64,000 nt of DNA from contig NZ_AMRV01000006.1 in the NCBI RefSeq assembly GCF_000342165.1, positions 1 to 64,000 of the forward strand, read 5' to 3'. The notes below the pieces were generated by a model. That model saw only the letters and a program-made list of their open reading frames with translations, had not been told where the DNA came from and did not search any database. Positions within the stretch are counted from its first letter, which is position 1; every line of letters begins with the position of its first letter. The DNA comes from Pacificimonas flava (GTDB taxonomy: Bacteria > Pseudomonadota > Alphaproteobacteria > Sphingomonadales > Sphingomonadaceae). This document shows, in pieces, positions 47,707 to 57,722 of this stretch. The position numbers and the translations under genes were made by a program.

Positions 47707-47741
47707 CGCTGGGGTCGGCTTTTACGGGATGACGGGAATCG

Positions 47742-49745
47742 ATGGCGAAGAACGGACAGGCAAGCGCGGCTGCTGATCAGGAAGCGGACGCGCCGCTGAT
47801 CGACATGAACGATGCGGCGATCAAGAAGATGATCGCCCGCGCGAAGAAACGCGGCTGGATCACCTATGAGGAGCTGAACGAGGCTCTGCCGCAGGATCAG
47901 ATGTCGTCCGAGCAGATCGAGGACATTATGTCCGCGCTCTCCGAAATGGGCATCAACGTCACCGAGTCCGAGGAGGACGAGGACGAGGATGACGGCACGC
48001 CCGCCGCCGCTGATCAGAAGGTCGGCGATGGCGGCGAGACGAAATTCGTGGCGACGCGCACGAAAGAGAAGCTGGACCGGACCGACGATCCGGTCCGCAT
48101 GTACCTGCGCGAGATGGGCGCGGTCGAGCTTTTAAGCCGCGAGGGCGAAATCGCCATCGCCAAGCGTATCGAGGCGGGCCGAGACACGATGATCATGGGG
48201 CTGTGCGAGAGCCCCCTCACCTTCTCCTCGATCATCTACTGGGCCGAAGCGGTGAAGGCCGGCGAGATGCAGCTCCGCGAGATCCTCGATCTCGAAGCGA
48301 TGCTGAACCAAGGTCCGACCGAGGACGAGGTGAATGCCGATTCCGATAGCGATCTGCCGAAGGGCGTCGAGCTGAAAGAGGATGACGACGCCGTCGAGTC
48401 GGAAAGCGCGGACGATGATGACGAGGATGGCGACAGCGGCAAGTCGCCGGATTCGAAGGGTGATGACGACGACGACAACGTCCTCTCGCTGGCCCAGATG
48501 GAGGAGCAGCTCACGCCGCAGGCGCTGGAGCAGTTCGATGACATTCAGCGGGTCTACGAGAAGTTCCAGACGCTTCAGGACGAGCGGCTGGAGGCGATGC
48601 ACGCCGGCAGCGATTATGACGACAAGCTGGAGAGGAAGTATCAGGCGCTTCGCAGCGAGCTGACCGACAAGGTCGAGGCGGTGTTCTTCAACAACGCCAA
48701 GATCGAGTTCCTGGTCGAGCAGATGTACAGCTACAACAAGCGGCTGATGTCGCTTTCCGGGCAAATGCTGCGCCTCGCCGAGCGCTACAAGATTCCGCGC
48801 CGCGATTTCCTCGACACCTATGTCGGCAACGAGCTTGACGAGAGCTGGATCGACAGCGTGAAGGATCGCGGTCCGAAATGGCAGTCCTTTGCCGAGGGCG
48901 AGGGGCAAGCGATTGAGAATGTGCGTCTGCAGGTGGCGGATATTGCGGCCCAGACGGGCGTCGAGTTGGGCGAATTCCGCCGCATCGTCAACATGGTGCA
49001 GAAGGGCGAGCGCGAGGCGCGGATCGCCAAGAAGGAGATGGTGGAGGCGAACCTGCGTCTGGTCATCTCCATCGCCAAGAAATATACGAACCGCGGTCTG
49101 CAGTTTCTCGACCTAATCCAGGAGGGGAACATCGGCCTGATGAAGGCCGTCGACAAGTTCGAGTATCGCCGCGGCTATAAATTCTCCACCTATGCAACCT
49201 GGTGGATCCGGCAGGCGATTACCCGCTCCATCGCCGATCAGGCGCGCACGATTCGAATTCCGGTGCACATGATCGAGACGATCAATAAGCTCGTCCGCAC
49301 CAGCCGGCAGTTCCTGCACGAATTCGGCCGCGAGCCGACGCCGGAGGAGATGGCCGAGCGCCTCGGCATGCCGCTCGACAAGGTGCGCAAGGTCATGAAG
49401 ATCGCCAAGGAGCCGATCAGCCTCGAAACGCCCATTGGCGACGAGGAGGATTCCCAGCTCGGCGATTTCATCGAGGACAAGAACGCCATCATTCCGGTCG
49501 ATGCCGCGGTGCACTCGAACCTCAAGGAAACCGTGACGCGGGTTCTGGCATCGCTGACGCCTCGTGAAGAGCGCGTGCTGCGCATGCGCTTCGGCATCGG
49601 CATGAACACCGATCATACGCTTGAGGAGGTGGGCCAGCAGTTCAGCGTTACGCGCGAACGTATCCGCCAGATCGAGGCGAAAGCCCTGCGCAAGCTGAAG
49701 CACCCGAGCAGAAGCCGGAAAATGCGCAGCTTCCTGGATGTTTGA
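47742..49745 (+). CDS. rpoD: Primary sigma factor RpoD (sigma-70)
   Basis: This 667-residue protein is the housekeeping sigma factor. Region 1.1 is at the start ([20 protein letters not shown]), a long acidic non-conserved insert follows ([13 protein letters not shown] and neighbours), then region 2 with the -10 reading helix ([20 protein letters not shown]), region 3 and region 4 with the -35 reading helix ([20 protein letters not shown]). Length and acidic insert are normal for alphaproteobacteria. A strong terminator follows at 49767. Confidence 0.98.
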   Translation: MAKNGQASAAADQEADAPLIDMNDAAIKKMIARAKKRGWITYEELNEALPQDQMSSEQIEDIMSALSEMGINVTESEEDEDEDDGTPAAADQKVGDGGETKFVATRTKEKLDRTDDPVRMYLREMGAVELLSREGEIAIAKRIEAGRDTMIMGLCESPLTFSSIIYWAEAVKAGEMQLREILDLEAMLNQGPTEDEVNADSDSDLPKGVELKEDDDAVESESADDDDEDGDSGKSPDSKGDDDDDNVLSLAQMEEQLTPQALEQFDDIQRVYEKFQTLQDERLEAMHAGSDYDDKLERKYQALRSELTDKVEAVFFNNAKIEFLVEQMYSYNKRLMSLSGQMLRLAERYKIPRRDFLDTYVGNELDESWIDSVKDRGPKWQSFAEGEGQAIENVRLQVADIAAQTGVELGEFRRIVNMVQKGEREARIAKKEMVEANLRLVISIAKKYTNRGLQFLDLIQEGNIGLMKAVDKFEYRRGYKFSTYATWWIRQAITRSIADQARTIRIPVHMIETINKLVRTSRQFLHEFGREPTPEEMAERLGMPLDKVRKVMKIAKEPISLETPIGDEEDSQLGDFIEDKNAIIPVDAAVHSNLKETVTRVLASLTPREERVLRMRFGIGMNTDHTLEEVGQQFSVTRERIRQIEAKALRKLKHPSRSRKMRSFLDV

Positions 49746-49766
49746 ACGCGCAGGTCGCGAATGAAG

Positions 49767-49796
49767 AAGGGGCGGCGACATTGCCGCCCCTTTTTT
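49767..49796. terminator. Terminator after rpoD
   Basis: AAGGGGCGGC (49767-49776) pairs with GCCGCCCCTT (49783-49792) across a six-base loop and is followed by a T run to 49796. It ends the dnaG-rpoD transcript; because the minus strand also has a hairpin followed by T-rich sequence, it may serve the convergent peptidase gene too. Confidence 0.88.
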
Positions 49797-51510
49797 ATGC
49801 CCCGAGACTGTAAACTGCAGCGCTTGGAGCAATGGGATCCAGCCGTACCCATAGGGCGAGGCTGGCCGCGGCGAGACCGAGCGTCGCCGCGATGATGAGA
49901 GAGGCTCGGCGCCTGACCAGCGGCGTGAGAGGCATGAGCGGCCACAGCAGAACAGCCCCGATTACCAGCGGCAGGGCGAGAACATAGGGCATATCGGCGC
50001 CGACCGACTGGAAAAGCTGATGCGCGAACTGCAGCATGTATCCGCAGCCAAGCGCCGCCGCACCGGCGCCTATCGCCTGCCCGGTCCATCCACCGGCCCA
50101 CCGCCTCGCGGCCGATGCGATCCCCGCCAGAAGCATCGGCAGTACGAGAATATAGGCCGCGGTTGGCGCGGCAGCCTGCATGGCCGTTCCCAGAAGGAGA
50201 AGCGGCAGTGCTGCGCCCACGCCCGCCCCCCGGCCCACGCTGCCGGCAAGTCGCCTTGGCCCCGGGACGATCAGAAACGAAGACAGCGCGATCAGCGCAG
50301 CCTGCACCTCCAGGCGCGGCAGAGCGGCAAGCCGGTCGTAATAGTTCGTCGTTCCGTCCGCGCCGGAAAGCAGATTGCCAAGCTGCAAGGCGATTGCCGT
50401 CAAAAGCCCGAGCGCAAATATGGCCAGCACGCCGCGCAGCAGGGCTGGCGGATCCAGCCGCCCTCCTACGGAGGCTGCGAGCAGAAGTGCCGCCGCTGCC
50501 ACGAACACCCACCCCAGAGCCGGCGCGTAGCTGATCAGGCCAAGCCCGAAGACATCGAAGAAAACGCGGTCGGGGGCCCTCTCCGGCAAGGCGTCAGCGT
50601 GTAGCAGCGCCCGCGTCAGGTCGAGCACCTGCGCGCCCATATCCTGCAAGGACCCGCGATCGAGGGCATCGGGCGTCGCCAGCGGCGAATGATAAAGGTT
50701 GGGCCGGCCGATGAAGGCGAAATTATAGGCCGTATAGCCGCCGCCACGCGCGGAACTGAGATCGGTATCGTTCGGCAGCCGCTTGTAGACGTAGACGCTG
50801 AGCGAGGATGCGGCGGGCCGCTGAACTGCTTCCTCGAAAAGCGTCATCGCGGCGCCATTATCCGGGCTCGTCTCGAACATCGTGGTGCGACCGCCGCCGC
50901 CCCTGGCCTCCATGTTGATGATCGCCCCGACCCGTGTCCGAAGCGGATCGGACTGGAAAAAGGCCTGGCTGCCGCCGAGCGACAATTCTTCCGCATCCGT
51001 CAGGAGCACCATCAGGTCGCGCGGCGGACGCGGACCCGCGGCAATGGCGCGGACCACCTCCAATATGGCCGCGACACCGGCCCCATCGTCGGCGGCGCCC
51101 GGCGATCCCCAAACCGTGTCGTAATGCGCCATCAGCAAGATGGCCGGCTTTTCCGGGTCCGCACCGGACAGCGTCGCAACGATATTGACGACCTCCGGCG
51201 CAGCCGCCTCCTCGCCGCTCCATTCCTTCAGACGCTTGGCTCCCGCCTCGCCGAGCGATCCACGGCGCAAAGAGACGCTCATGCCCATATCCGCGAGCCG
51301 CCGGACCAGGTGCTCGCGAACACGCGCGAGTTCCGCACTGCCCGTGGGATGGGGCATGGAACCGGCGGCGCGAACGTCGACCATGGCCCGGTCGGCGGAA
51401 AACGTCGCCGCGGGTGCGTCAACGCCCGCTGCCGGTGGCGGCGTCGTGCCAATGACGGCCAGAATCGCCGCGCCGACGATGGCCGCCGCCAATGCCCACC
51501 AGTGTCTCAT
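49795..51510 (-). CDS. M28-family membrane peptidase
   Basis: This 571-residue protein has an M28 zinc aminopeptidase domain and a multi-span C-terminal membrane region. The ATG at 51508-51510 has GGGGGA seven bases upstream. Residues near 1-30 form a signal or anchor segment (WALAAAIVGAAILAVIG). Zinc-site pieces are AHYDTVWGSPGAADDGAG, TDAEELSLGGSQ and NLYHSPLATPDALD. From about residue 310 on, hydrophobic spans follow, as in larger membrane-bound M28 relatives. It probably trims peptides in the periplasm. It is convergent with rpoD, sharing the terminator. Confidence 0.9.
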   Translation of the reverse strand: MRHWWALAAAIVGAAILAVIGTTPPPAAGVDAPAATFSADRAMVDVRAAGSMPHPTGSAELARVREHLVRRLADMGMSVSLRRGSLGEAGAKRLKEWSGEEAAAPEVVNIVATLSGADPEKPAILLMAHYDTVWGSPGAADDGAGVAAILEVVRAIAAGPRPPRDLMVLLTDAEELSLGGSQAFFQSDPLRTRVGAIINMEARGGGGRTTMFETSPDNGAAMTLFEEAVQRPAASSLSVYVYKRLPNDTDLSSARGGGYTAYNFAFIGRPNLYHSPLATPDALDRGSLQDMGAQVLDLTRALLHADALPERAPDRVFFDVFGLGLISYAPALGWVFVAAAALLLAASVGGRLDPPALLRGVLAIFALGLLTAIALQLGNLLSGADGTTNYYDRLAALPRLEVQAALIALSSFLIVPGPRRLAGSVGRGAGVGAALPLLLLGTAMQAAAPTAAYILVLPMLLAGIASAARRWAGGWTGQAIGAGAAALGCGYMLQFAHQLFQSVGADMPYVLALPLVIGAVLLWPLMPLTPLVRRRASLIIAATLGLAAASLALWVRLDPIAPSAAVYSLGA

Positions 51511-51669
51511 GACATTCCCCCTGCCCCTAACTTCACGCAATAATCACCGCGCAGCAAGGACAATTGCCCTGCCGCCGATGGGGTCTCGTGGAGATTTTAA
51601 CGCCACCTTTACCGTCCACGCGCTAGCAAGGCGCATTCACAACTCCTGCTGACGGGAAGGCGCAAGTCG

Positions 51670-52353
51670 ATGGCATTGGCGGCACGCGATCATCGCCCTC
51701 TGTCCCGCGTCGAGACGCTCGGCGAACTGCTGGCCAGTCTGGGCGCTGCGGCCGCTGCCGGCCGCGCCGAACTTGCAGCGATGGGGAAGGCGCAGCGTCG
51801 CCGCCCCGAGGGCTTCATTGCGGACGCCGTTCATTTCCTGACGATCCTGCACGGCGAAATGCCGAGCCTGCTTGATGCGCTTGCTGCCGACAACGGCGAC
51901 CTCGAGGACCCGTTGAAACAGGCCGCCGCACGGTTCTCGGACGACCGCGTATGGCTGGCAGGTCTGGCCGCCTCGTCCGGAATCTATCCCGGTCTGCAGG
52001 GCCTGACCTCGGCCGAGACCGTTGTGCGGAACATTCGCAGCGCCATGCTGACGCTGGCCCGGTCGCAGCGGGATGGCTGCGGTCTTGGCGTTGCGCTCGG
52101 TTTTCTGATCGACTGGCCGGGGCTGCGAGCGGCCCTTGATGCGGCCGGGGCCGCGGTCTTCGCCGCCCGCTGGGCCGCACCCGCCGAAAGCTGGCCGGGC
52201 GACGCCCTCCTCGCGCTTACCGCGCTGGCCGCCCCTCGTTTTCAGGAAATCGGCTCCCGCCGCGCCATTGCGTTCGGCGCCGGTCAGTTCGTACAGATCC
52301 ACGCCCAGCTGCTGGAACTGGTCGAAACCCGCGCTGCCGTCCGCCGCGATTAA
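51670..52353 (+). CDS. Uncharacterised helical protein
   Basis: I do not recognise this 227-residue protein. It has no signal peptide or membrane span, is rich in Ala and Leu, and is probably all helical (RVETLGELLASLGAAAAAGR, FIADAVHFLTILHGEMPSLL and FVQIHAQLLELVETRAAV). GIYPGLQGLTSAETVVRNIR and FLIDWPGLRAALD are possible family signatures. It is followed 112 bases later by the moxR gene on the same strand. Codon use fits a real gene. No function is assigned. Confidence 0.72.
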   Translation: MALAARDHRPLSRVETLGELLASLGAAAAAGRAELAAMGKAQRRRPEGFIADAVHFLTILHGEMPSLLDALAADNGDLEDPLKQAAARFSDDRVWLAGLAASSGIYPGLQGLTSAETVVRNIRSAMLTLARSQRDGCGLGVALGFLIDWPGLRAALDAAGAAVFAARWAAPAESWPGDALLALTALAAPRFQEIGSRRAIAFGAGQFVQIHAQLLELVETRAAVRRD

Positions 52354-52465
52354 GCGGGCGAGCGCCCGGCGCGCCGGTCCGCCCCCCTTTGCTAGGTTGC
52401 CATGTCCCCCGCGGCTCCCCTAGCGTGGCAGTCGAATTCCTCGCTTTTCACAGAAGAGAGACTGC

Positions 52466-53308
52466 ATGCGCTTCGACGGCACCCAGAACTATGTCGCCAC
52501 GGAAGACCTGAAGGTTGCGGTGAACGCTGCTGCGACACTCAGGCGCCCGCTGCTCATCAAGGGCGAACCCGGCACCGGCAAGACGGTTCTCGCAGCCGAA
52601 GTTGCAGAGGCGATGGGTGCGCCGCTGATCGAATGGCATATCAAATCGACCACAAAGGCGCAGCAGGGACTGTATGAATATGATGCTGTCAGCCGCCTGC
52701 GCGACAGCCAATTGGGCGACGAGCGCGTTCACGACATTTCGAACTACATCAAGCGCGGCAAGTTGTGGGAGGCCTTTACGGCCGAGCAGACGCCGATCCT
52801 GCTTGTCGACGAGATCGACAAGGCGGACATCGAGTTTCCGAACGACCTGTTGCAGGAACTCGACCGGATGGAGTTCTACGTCTACGAAACCGGCGAAACG
52901 GTGAAGGCGGTCGAACGCCCGATCATCATCATAACCTCGAACAACGAGAAGGATCTGCCGGACGCGTTCCTGCGCCGCTGCTTCTTCCACTACATCAAGT
53001 TTCCGGACAAGGAGACGATGAAGGAAATCGTTAACGTCCATTTTCCGGACATCCAGAAGGATCTGGTGAAGGAAGCGCTGTCGATCTTCTTCGACATGCG
53101 GGAGGTTCCGGGCCTGAAGAAGAAGCCGTCTACCTCGGAACTGCTCGATTGGCTGAAGCTGCTGATGCACGAGGATCTGCCGCTCGATGTGCTACAGTCG
53201 CGCGACCCGAAAAAGCTCATTCCTCCGCTTCATGGCGCACTTTTGAAGAACGAGCAGGACGTGATGCTCTTCGAGAAGCTCGCCTTCATCAACAGGCGGG
53301 AGGGCTGA
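52466..53308 (+). CDS. MoxR-family AAA ATPase
   Basis: This 280-residue AAA+ ATPase is thought to act as a chaperone with a VWA-domain partner for assembling or activating other proteins. Walker A is GEPGTGKT at residues 33-40, Walker B is ILLVDEIDKAD, sensor 1 is IIITSNNEKDLPDAFLRRCF and the arginine finger lies in that region. FPNDLLQELDRMEF is typical. The VWA partner begins 2.4 kb downstream, but in this genome a soluble MCP-like gene and a dehydrogenase gene, both on the other strand, lie between. Confidence 0.94.
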   Translation: MRFDGTQNYVATEDLKVAVNAAATLRRPLLIKGEPGTGKTVLAAEVAEAMGAPLIEWHIKSTTKAQQGLYEYDAVSRLRDSQLGDERVHDISNYIKRGKLWEAFTAEQTPILLVDEIDKADIEFPNDLLQELDRMEFYVYETGETVKAVERPIIIITSNNEKDLPDAFLRRCFFHYIKFPDKETMKEIVNVHFPDIQKDLVKEALSIFFDMREVPGLKKKPSTSELLDWLKLLMHEDLPLDVLQSRDPKKLIPPLHGALLKNEQDVMLFEKLAFINRREG

Positions 53309-53348
53309 TGGAGAACGGCTCGGCCGCTATCCCCTCAGCAGATAACGG

Positions 53349-54743
53349 CTAGACCCAGGCCAGTTCGAAATTTCCCCAACGCCGACCGGCTACGTAGAGC
53401 GGCACGAAGGCGCTTTTCACGGCGCGGTAGCCGTCGGCGGCTTCCGCCACATCCTGCCGGTAAACCGAAAGCATGCAGCGAGCGGTACTCATGTTCGCCC
53501 GCTCGGTGGCATCATCCCAGAAGATGCGGCGATTGCGGCAATTGTCGCTGTTCCACGCGCGGTCCGGCCCAGGCGTTTTCGATTTTTCGGTGATATGCGT
53601 CGGTAGATAGCCGTTCCGGTCAGTTATGGCCGATGCGATGATACGCGGATCGCTTGCCGTCAATCGATCGATGATCGGTCGTATATGCGTGTCGGCGAAC
53701 CCGTTAAAACGCGTCGTGAACTGCTCTGGATCGGAACCCGGAACGGGGCGATAGTGCGTATCGAAGACATCGGCTTCTCCGATTTCAGCACGCTCGATAC
53801 CGGCCGCAATGACGGCTGCAGTCTCCTCCATGCCGCGGAGCGCCAAGGTGACGAAGGGCGTATCCTCAGTCTCGACATGCGTCTGCGACAGCATGTTGTA
53901 CATGCCGTTGGCGCGCTGCTCCAGCGTTCCCAGCCGGCCATGCACGCGCACGAGTTCATCGGCGTTCTCGCGGGCGTCGGCGGAGAATTGCTTCAGCGCA
54001 TCCTGCATTTGCTGCACCGCTGCCGTAATCCCGTCGGTCGATCCGGCAATTCCCGCAGTTTCGTCATCCACCGCCCGTACGAGGGAGCCGACCTCCTGAA
54101 TGGCGCCGGAAACGGCGGCGAACTGCTTGCGCGTTTCAGCGCTTCGCCGCGCGCCGGAACCGAACTCCTCGCCGGCCGCGGCGACCTCTTCCGACAGGCG
54201 CGCCAGCGTTTCGTTGATTTCCGTCGTCGCACGGCGCGTGTCGGCAGCCAGATTCTTGACCTCCGCCGCCACCACGGCGAAGCCGCGCCCCGCCTCCCCC
54301 GCCCGCGCGGCCTCGATGGTTGCGTTCAGCGCGAGCATATTGGTGTTGTTGGCGATCTGCTCGATGGTGTGCGACACCTTACGCGCCTGCTCCATCGCCG
54401 TGACGAACCCAGCCAGGCGTTCGCCCATGGTTTCGGCCAGTTTGGCAACGCCGGCAAAGGCGTCGAGCGCCTCGGAAATCACCTCCTGCCCGGCATCGAG
54501 CCTGAGGCGCGCATTTTCGGCAAGGTCGCGCGCCTTCTTTGTCGACCCCGCTACGGCCTCTTGATCCCGACCTAGAGATCCGGTGACGCTCTCCAGCATG
54601 TCGAGCATCTGAAGATGGGTATCAATACGCGTCGTGACGCCGGCGATGTAACCGGACGTATCGCTGACCTCCACGGCCAGCCGCCCGCAATCTCCCGCGA
54701 CCGTGCTAACGAGTTGATGATCCGACCGATCCAGTGCCGTCAT
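53349..54743 (-). CDS. Soluble MCP-like signalling protein
   Basis: This 464-residue protein has the methyl-accepting (MCP) signalling domain but no membrane span, so it should be cytoplasmic. The signalling hairpin holds [20 protein letters not shown], then [20 protein letters not shown], the part that contacts CheA/CheW. The C-terminal 165 residues form a separate sensor-like domain with [15 protein letters not shown] (about 374-388), WN then [10 protein letters not shown] (about 402-411), [13 protein letters not shown] and [17 protein letters not shown], a pattern seen at the C terminus of some other MCP-like proteins. The ligand is unknown; the Cys, His and Arg residues would suit a redox or metal sensor. 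No che gene is nearby. Confidence 0.88.
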   Translation of the reverse strand: MTALDRSDHQLVSTVAGDCGRLAVEVSDTSGYIAGVTTRIDTHLQMLDMLESVTGSLGRDQEAVAGSTKKARDLAENARLRLDAGQEVISEALDAFAGVAKLAETMGERLAGFVTAMEQARKVSHTIEQIANNTNMLALNATIEAARAGEAGRGFAVVAAEVKNLAADTRRATTEINETLARLSEEVAAAGEEFGSGARRSAETRKQFAAVSGAIQEVGSLVRAVDDETAGIAGSTDGITAAVQQMQDALKQFSADARENADELVRVHGRLGTLEQRANGMYNMLSQTHVETEDTPFVTLALRGMEETAAVIAAGIERAEIGEADVFDTHYRPVPGSDPEQFTTRFNGFADTHIRPIIDRLTASDPRIIASAITDRNGYLPTHITEKSKTPGPDRAWNSDNCRNRRIFWDDATERANMSTARCMLSVYRQDVAEAADGYRAVKSAFVPLYVAGRRWGNFELAWV

Positions 54744-54869
54744 GAATATTCGCGCCCCCGCCTAGCAATTCGGCGATTGGTACGCGTCCACTGGTAACCA
54801 CGTCGTTAACTCGGCAATGGAATTGACACATTTTGTCGCGAAAGCGCATCTTTTCTACAGCCATCCACG

Positions 54870-55586
54870 CTAGCGGAGCATCAGCCCCCCATCCATCGCA
54901 AGACTTTGCCCCGTCACATAACTTGCAGCAGGTGATGCAAGGAAGGCGATGCAGGCCGCGACTTCCCTGGGCTCTCCCCACCGGCGCATCGGAATGGCCT
55001 TCAAGAGCTTCTTCTCATAATCCTCGCTGGACCGTGCACCGGCGGTCATGCGCGTCGCGATGAAGCCCGGGGCGACCATATTGACACGCACGCCGTCAGG
55101 CGCCCATTTGTCGGCCAGGGCCCGTGTCAGGCCGAGAAGACCCGCCTTCGACGCGGTATAGGCCGGGGTCTCCTTCAGCGCGAGGAAACTCGACAAGGAT
55201 CCGGTGTTCACGATGGAGCCGCCAACCTCCGCCAGCGCCGGTTTAAGGCGCGTCGACAGGTTCATCACGGCGGAAAGATTGACAGAAAGCACCTCTTCGA
55301 ACGCGTCCTGTTCATATTCGTCGCGGCGCCCCATGCCGGCATTGTTGACGAGGACGTCCAGACGCTCGAACGGCTGCGCCAGGGCGTCGATGTCCGCCGC
55401 TTCGCTCATCCGGCAGCGATGATAGGTCATGCCGGCCAGATCCTCTCCCTCGTAGTCCTCCGCGCCTGCCCGCGTGCCGGTGATCGTCACCTTCGCACCG
55501 CCATCCCGAAAAAGAGCGGCGGTCGCCTGACCAATGCCCTGCGTGCCGCCCGTCACAAGCACGGTTTTCCCCTGCATCCAGCTCAT
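54870..55586 (-). CDS. Short-chain dehydrogenase/reductase
   Basis: This 238-residue SDR has TGGTQGIGQATAALF for NAD(P) binding, the NNAG motif at VLVNNAGMG, the catalytic Ser in NTGSLSSF and YTASKAGLLGL for the Tyr-Lys pair, with GFIATRMT after it. It ends SLAMDGGLMLR. The start ATG lies between the MCP-like gene and the VWA gene, on the minus strand. Substrate unknown; a glucose- or 3-oxoacyl-type reductase is typical for the family. Confidence 0.92.
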   Translation of the reverse strand: MSWMQGKTVLVTGGTQGIGQATAALFRDGGAKVTITGTRAGAEDYEGEDLAGMTYHRCRMSEAADIDALAQPFERLDVLVNNAGMGRRDEYEQDAFEEVLSVNLSAVMNLSTRLKPALAEVGGSIVNTGSLSSFLALKETPAYTASKAGLLGLTRALADKWAPDGVRVNMVAPGFIATRMTAGARSSEDYEKKLLKAIPMRRWGEPREVAACIAFLASPAASYVTGQSLAMDGGLMLR

Positions 55587-55736
55587 CCCGATTCTCCCGT
55601 CAAAACGCTTCGTTCCTGGTGTTTACGTTAGCGCAAAGCCCCCTCGCACGCCGCGAGCATAGCTTCGCGCGCAATGTTCCAACCCCTGTTAGAAAGCAGG
55701 ATGACGCTGGCGGCTCGCGACCCTACAGTTGCGAGC

Positions 55737-56912
55737 ATGTTCGTGGACTTCTTCAATGAACTGCGCAGCGCGCGCATCCCGGTCACGCTGAAGGAACATC
55801 TGACCCTTCTGGAAGCGCTGCATTCGGGCGTCATCGACCGCCGCGTGGAGGATTTCTACTACCTGTCCCGCTCCGCCTATGTGAAGGACGAGGCGCTCCT
55901 TGACCGGTTCGATCAGGTGTTCGGCAAGGTTTTCAAGGGTCTGGAAACGAACTTTGAGGAGCAGCAGGCCGAGATCCCGGAGGAGTGGCTGCGGCAACTC
56001 GCGCAGGCGGTCTTCTCAGAGGAAGAGATGAAGGCCATCGAGGAAAAAGGCTTCGATCAGATCATGGAGGATCTGAAGAAGCGGCTTGAGGAGCAGGAAA
56101 AGCGCCACGAAGGCGGCAACAAATGGATCGGCACAAGGGGCAAATCGCCCTTCGGCAATTCCGGTTATAACCCCGCCGGGGTGCGCATCGGCGGCAAGGG
56201 CGGCCAGGGGAAGGCGATCAAGGTCTGGGAAAAGCGCGAATTCAAGAATCTCGACAATGAGGTCGAGCTCGGTACGCGCAATATCAAGATGGCGTTGAAG
56301 CGGCTGCGCCGTTTCGCACGGGAAGGCGCGGCGGACGAACTCGACCTACCCTCCACCATCCGCGGCACGGCGAACAAGGGATACCTCGACATCATCATGC
56401 GCCCAGAGCGCAGGAACGCGGTGAAGGTACTCCTGTTCTTCGACATCGGGGGATCGATGGACGGCCATATCCGCACCTGTGAGGAGCTGTTCTCCGCCGC
56501 CTCCAGCGAATTCAAGAACATGGAATATTTCTACTTCCACAATATGCCCTACGAGGCCGTCTGGAAGGACAATAGGCGGCGCTGGAACGAACGGATTCCG
56601 ACGTTCGACATCCTGCACAAATATCCGCACGATTATAAATTGATCTTCGTCGGCGATGCGTCGATGAGCCCCTATGAGGTCAACTATCCCGGCGGCTCCG
56701 TCGAACATTGGAACGAGGAGGCCGGGGAGGTCTGGCTGCGCCGCATGACGGAGGTCTATCCGTCCGCCGTATGGCTGAATCCGATCGCCGAAAAGCATTG
56801 GCAATATGGACAATCGATCCAGATGGTGAAACGCCTGATGGAAGATCGCATGTTTCCCCTTACGCTTTCAGGGCTGGACAGCGCCATGAAGGAACTGACG
56901 CGCTCCCATTGA
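55737..56912 (+). CDS. VWA-domain protein, CoxE-like partner of MoxR
   Basis: This 391-residue protein belongs to the VWA/CoxE-like group that works with MoxR ATPases. I chose the ATG at 55737-55739 because relatives begin MFxDFF...LRxAxxPV, as here (MFVDFFNELRSARIPVTLKE); a longer frame starts at 55674. The VWA metal site is VLLFFDIGGSMDGHIR, where the classic DxSxS reads DxGxS, usual in this family. VYPSAVWLNPIAEKHW and SIQMVKRLMEDRMFPLT are near the end. The stop TGA overlaps the next gene's TTG. The moxR gene is upstream at 52466, separated by two minus-strand genes. Confidence 0.9.
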   Translation: MFVDFFNELRSARIPVTLKEHLTLLEALHSGVIDRRVEDFYYLSRSAYVKDEALLDRFDQVFGKVFKGLETNFEEQQAEIPEEWLRQLAQAVFSEEEMKAIEEKGFDQIMEDLKKRLEEQEKRHEGGNKWIGTRGKSPFGNSGYNPAGVRIGGKGGQGKAIKVWEKREFKNLDNEVELGTRNIKMALKRLRRFAREGAADELDLPSTIRGTANKGYLDIIMRPERRNAVKVLLFFDIGGSMDGHIRTCEELFSAASSEFKNMEYFYFHNMPYEAVWKDNRRRWNERIPTFDILHKYPHDYKLIFVGDASMSPYEVNYPGGSVEHWNEEAGEVWLRRMTEVYPSAVWLNPIAEKHWQYGQSIQMVKRLMEDRMFPLTLSGLDSAMKELTRSH

Positions 56913-57427
56913 CCGCGCATGTTCGCCTTGCGCGGCCGGACGAAGTGATCGCCTGCCAGGATGTCGAACGCCGCGCGGCAGCCGTCTTCGCAAGCACGCC
57001 TTATCCCCATCTGGTGGATGCGCCGCCGACGGACGCATGCGTCCTGCGCGCTGCCATCGCCGAGGGCCTGCAATGGATCGGCATCGACAGCCGCGACGAG
57101 ACCCGGCTTGCCGGACAATTGACGGCCGCTGTCGATGCTGACAGCATGCTCATCGCACAGGTCGATGTAGTGCCGCATGCGCAGCGGCAGGGACTTGGAC
57201 GCGCCCTGATCGGCGCAGCGGAGGCCGAGGCCCGGCGACGAGGCCTTTCCAGTCTTTGGCTGCGTACGTTTCGCGACATTCCCTGGAACGCCCCCTTCTA
57301 CGCGTCCCTGGGTTTCCAGCCCGAAGCAGCGACGGAAAACGATGTCGGCGAACATGGCGTGGCGCAGGAACGTGACCTGGGTCTAAACCCCGCCACCCGG
57401 GTCACAATGCGGAAGCTTCTTGTCTGA
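56909..57427 (+). CDS. GNAT-family N-acetyltransferase
   Basis: This 172-residue enzyme has the acetyl-CoA binding pattern of the GNAT fold: IAQVDVVPHAQRQGLGRALI (the RQGLGR loop), then EARRRGLSSLWLRTFRD and NAPFYASLGF. It starts at TTG (56909-56911) that overlaps the VWA stop in TTGA, so translation is coupled. It should acetylate an amine; the substrate is unknown. Possible link with the VWA gene only through position. Confidence 0.85.
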   Translation: MTAHVRLARPDEVIACQDVERRAAAVFASTPYPHLVDAPPTDACVLRAAIAEGLQWIGIDSRDETRLAGQLTAAVDADSMLIAQVDVVPHAQRQGLGRALIGAAEAEARRRGLSSLWLRTFRDIPWNAPFYASLGFQPEAATENDVGEHGVAQERDLGLNPATRVTMRKLLV

Positions 57428-57464
57428 CGCAGTTCGGCCGACGCCCCGTCAGTATCCCATCAAG

Positions 57465-57644
57465 TCATACCGGAGCGGAGAGCAACCAGACATTCACCAG
57501 CGTCACGCCGGCGACGGCGATCATCAATATACCCTTGATGCGCTCGGGACGCGGACGCCGTGCCAGAATATACAATCCGCCGGCTGCGAGGACGAAAGAA
57601 AAAATAACCGCCGCCGACAGCGCGCTGCCTAGAAATCCGCTCAT
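57465..57644 (-). CDS. 59-residue membrane protein after glpK
   Basis: The ATG at 57642-57644 with AACAGG eight bases upstream opens 59 codons ending TGA at 57465-57467. The protein (MSGFLGSALSAAVIFSFVLA, then loop ARRPRPERIKG, then ILMIAVAGVTLVNVWLL) has two membrane spans and a basic loop, a typical small membrane protein. It lies 78 bases downstream of glpK on the same strand. A link to glycerol uptake is inferred from position only. Confidence 0.68.
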   Translation of the reverse strand: MSGFLGSALSAAVIFSFVLAAGGLYILARRPRPERIKGILMIAVAGVTLVNVWLLSAPV

Positions 57645-57722
57645 ACCGACCTGTTAAACACGTGAGTGGGGGCTGTCGACGGGACTCGGGTTGCGAAGGA
57701 CGGAGCACGGAGCCAGCCCCCC

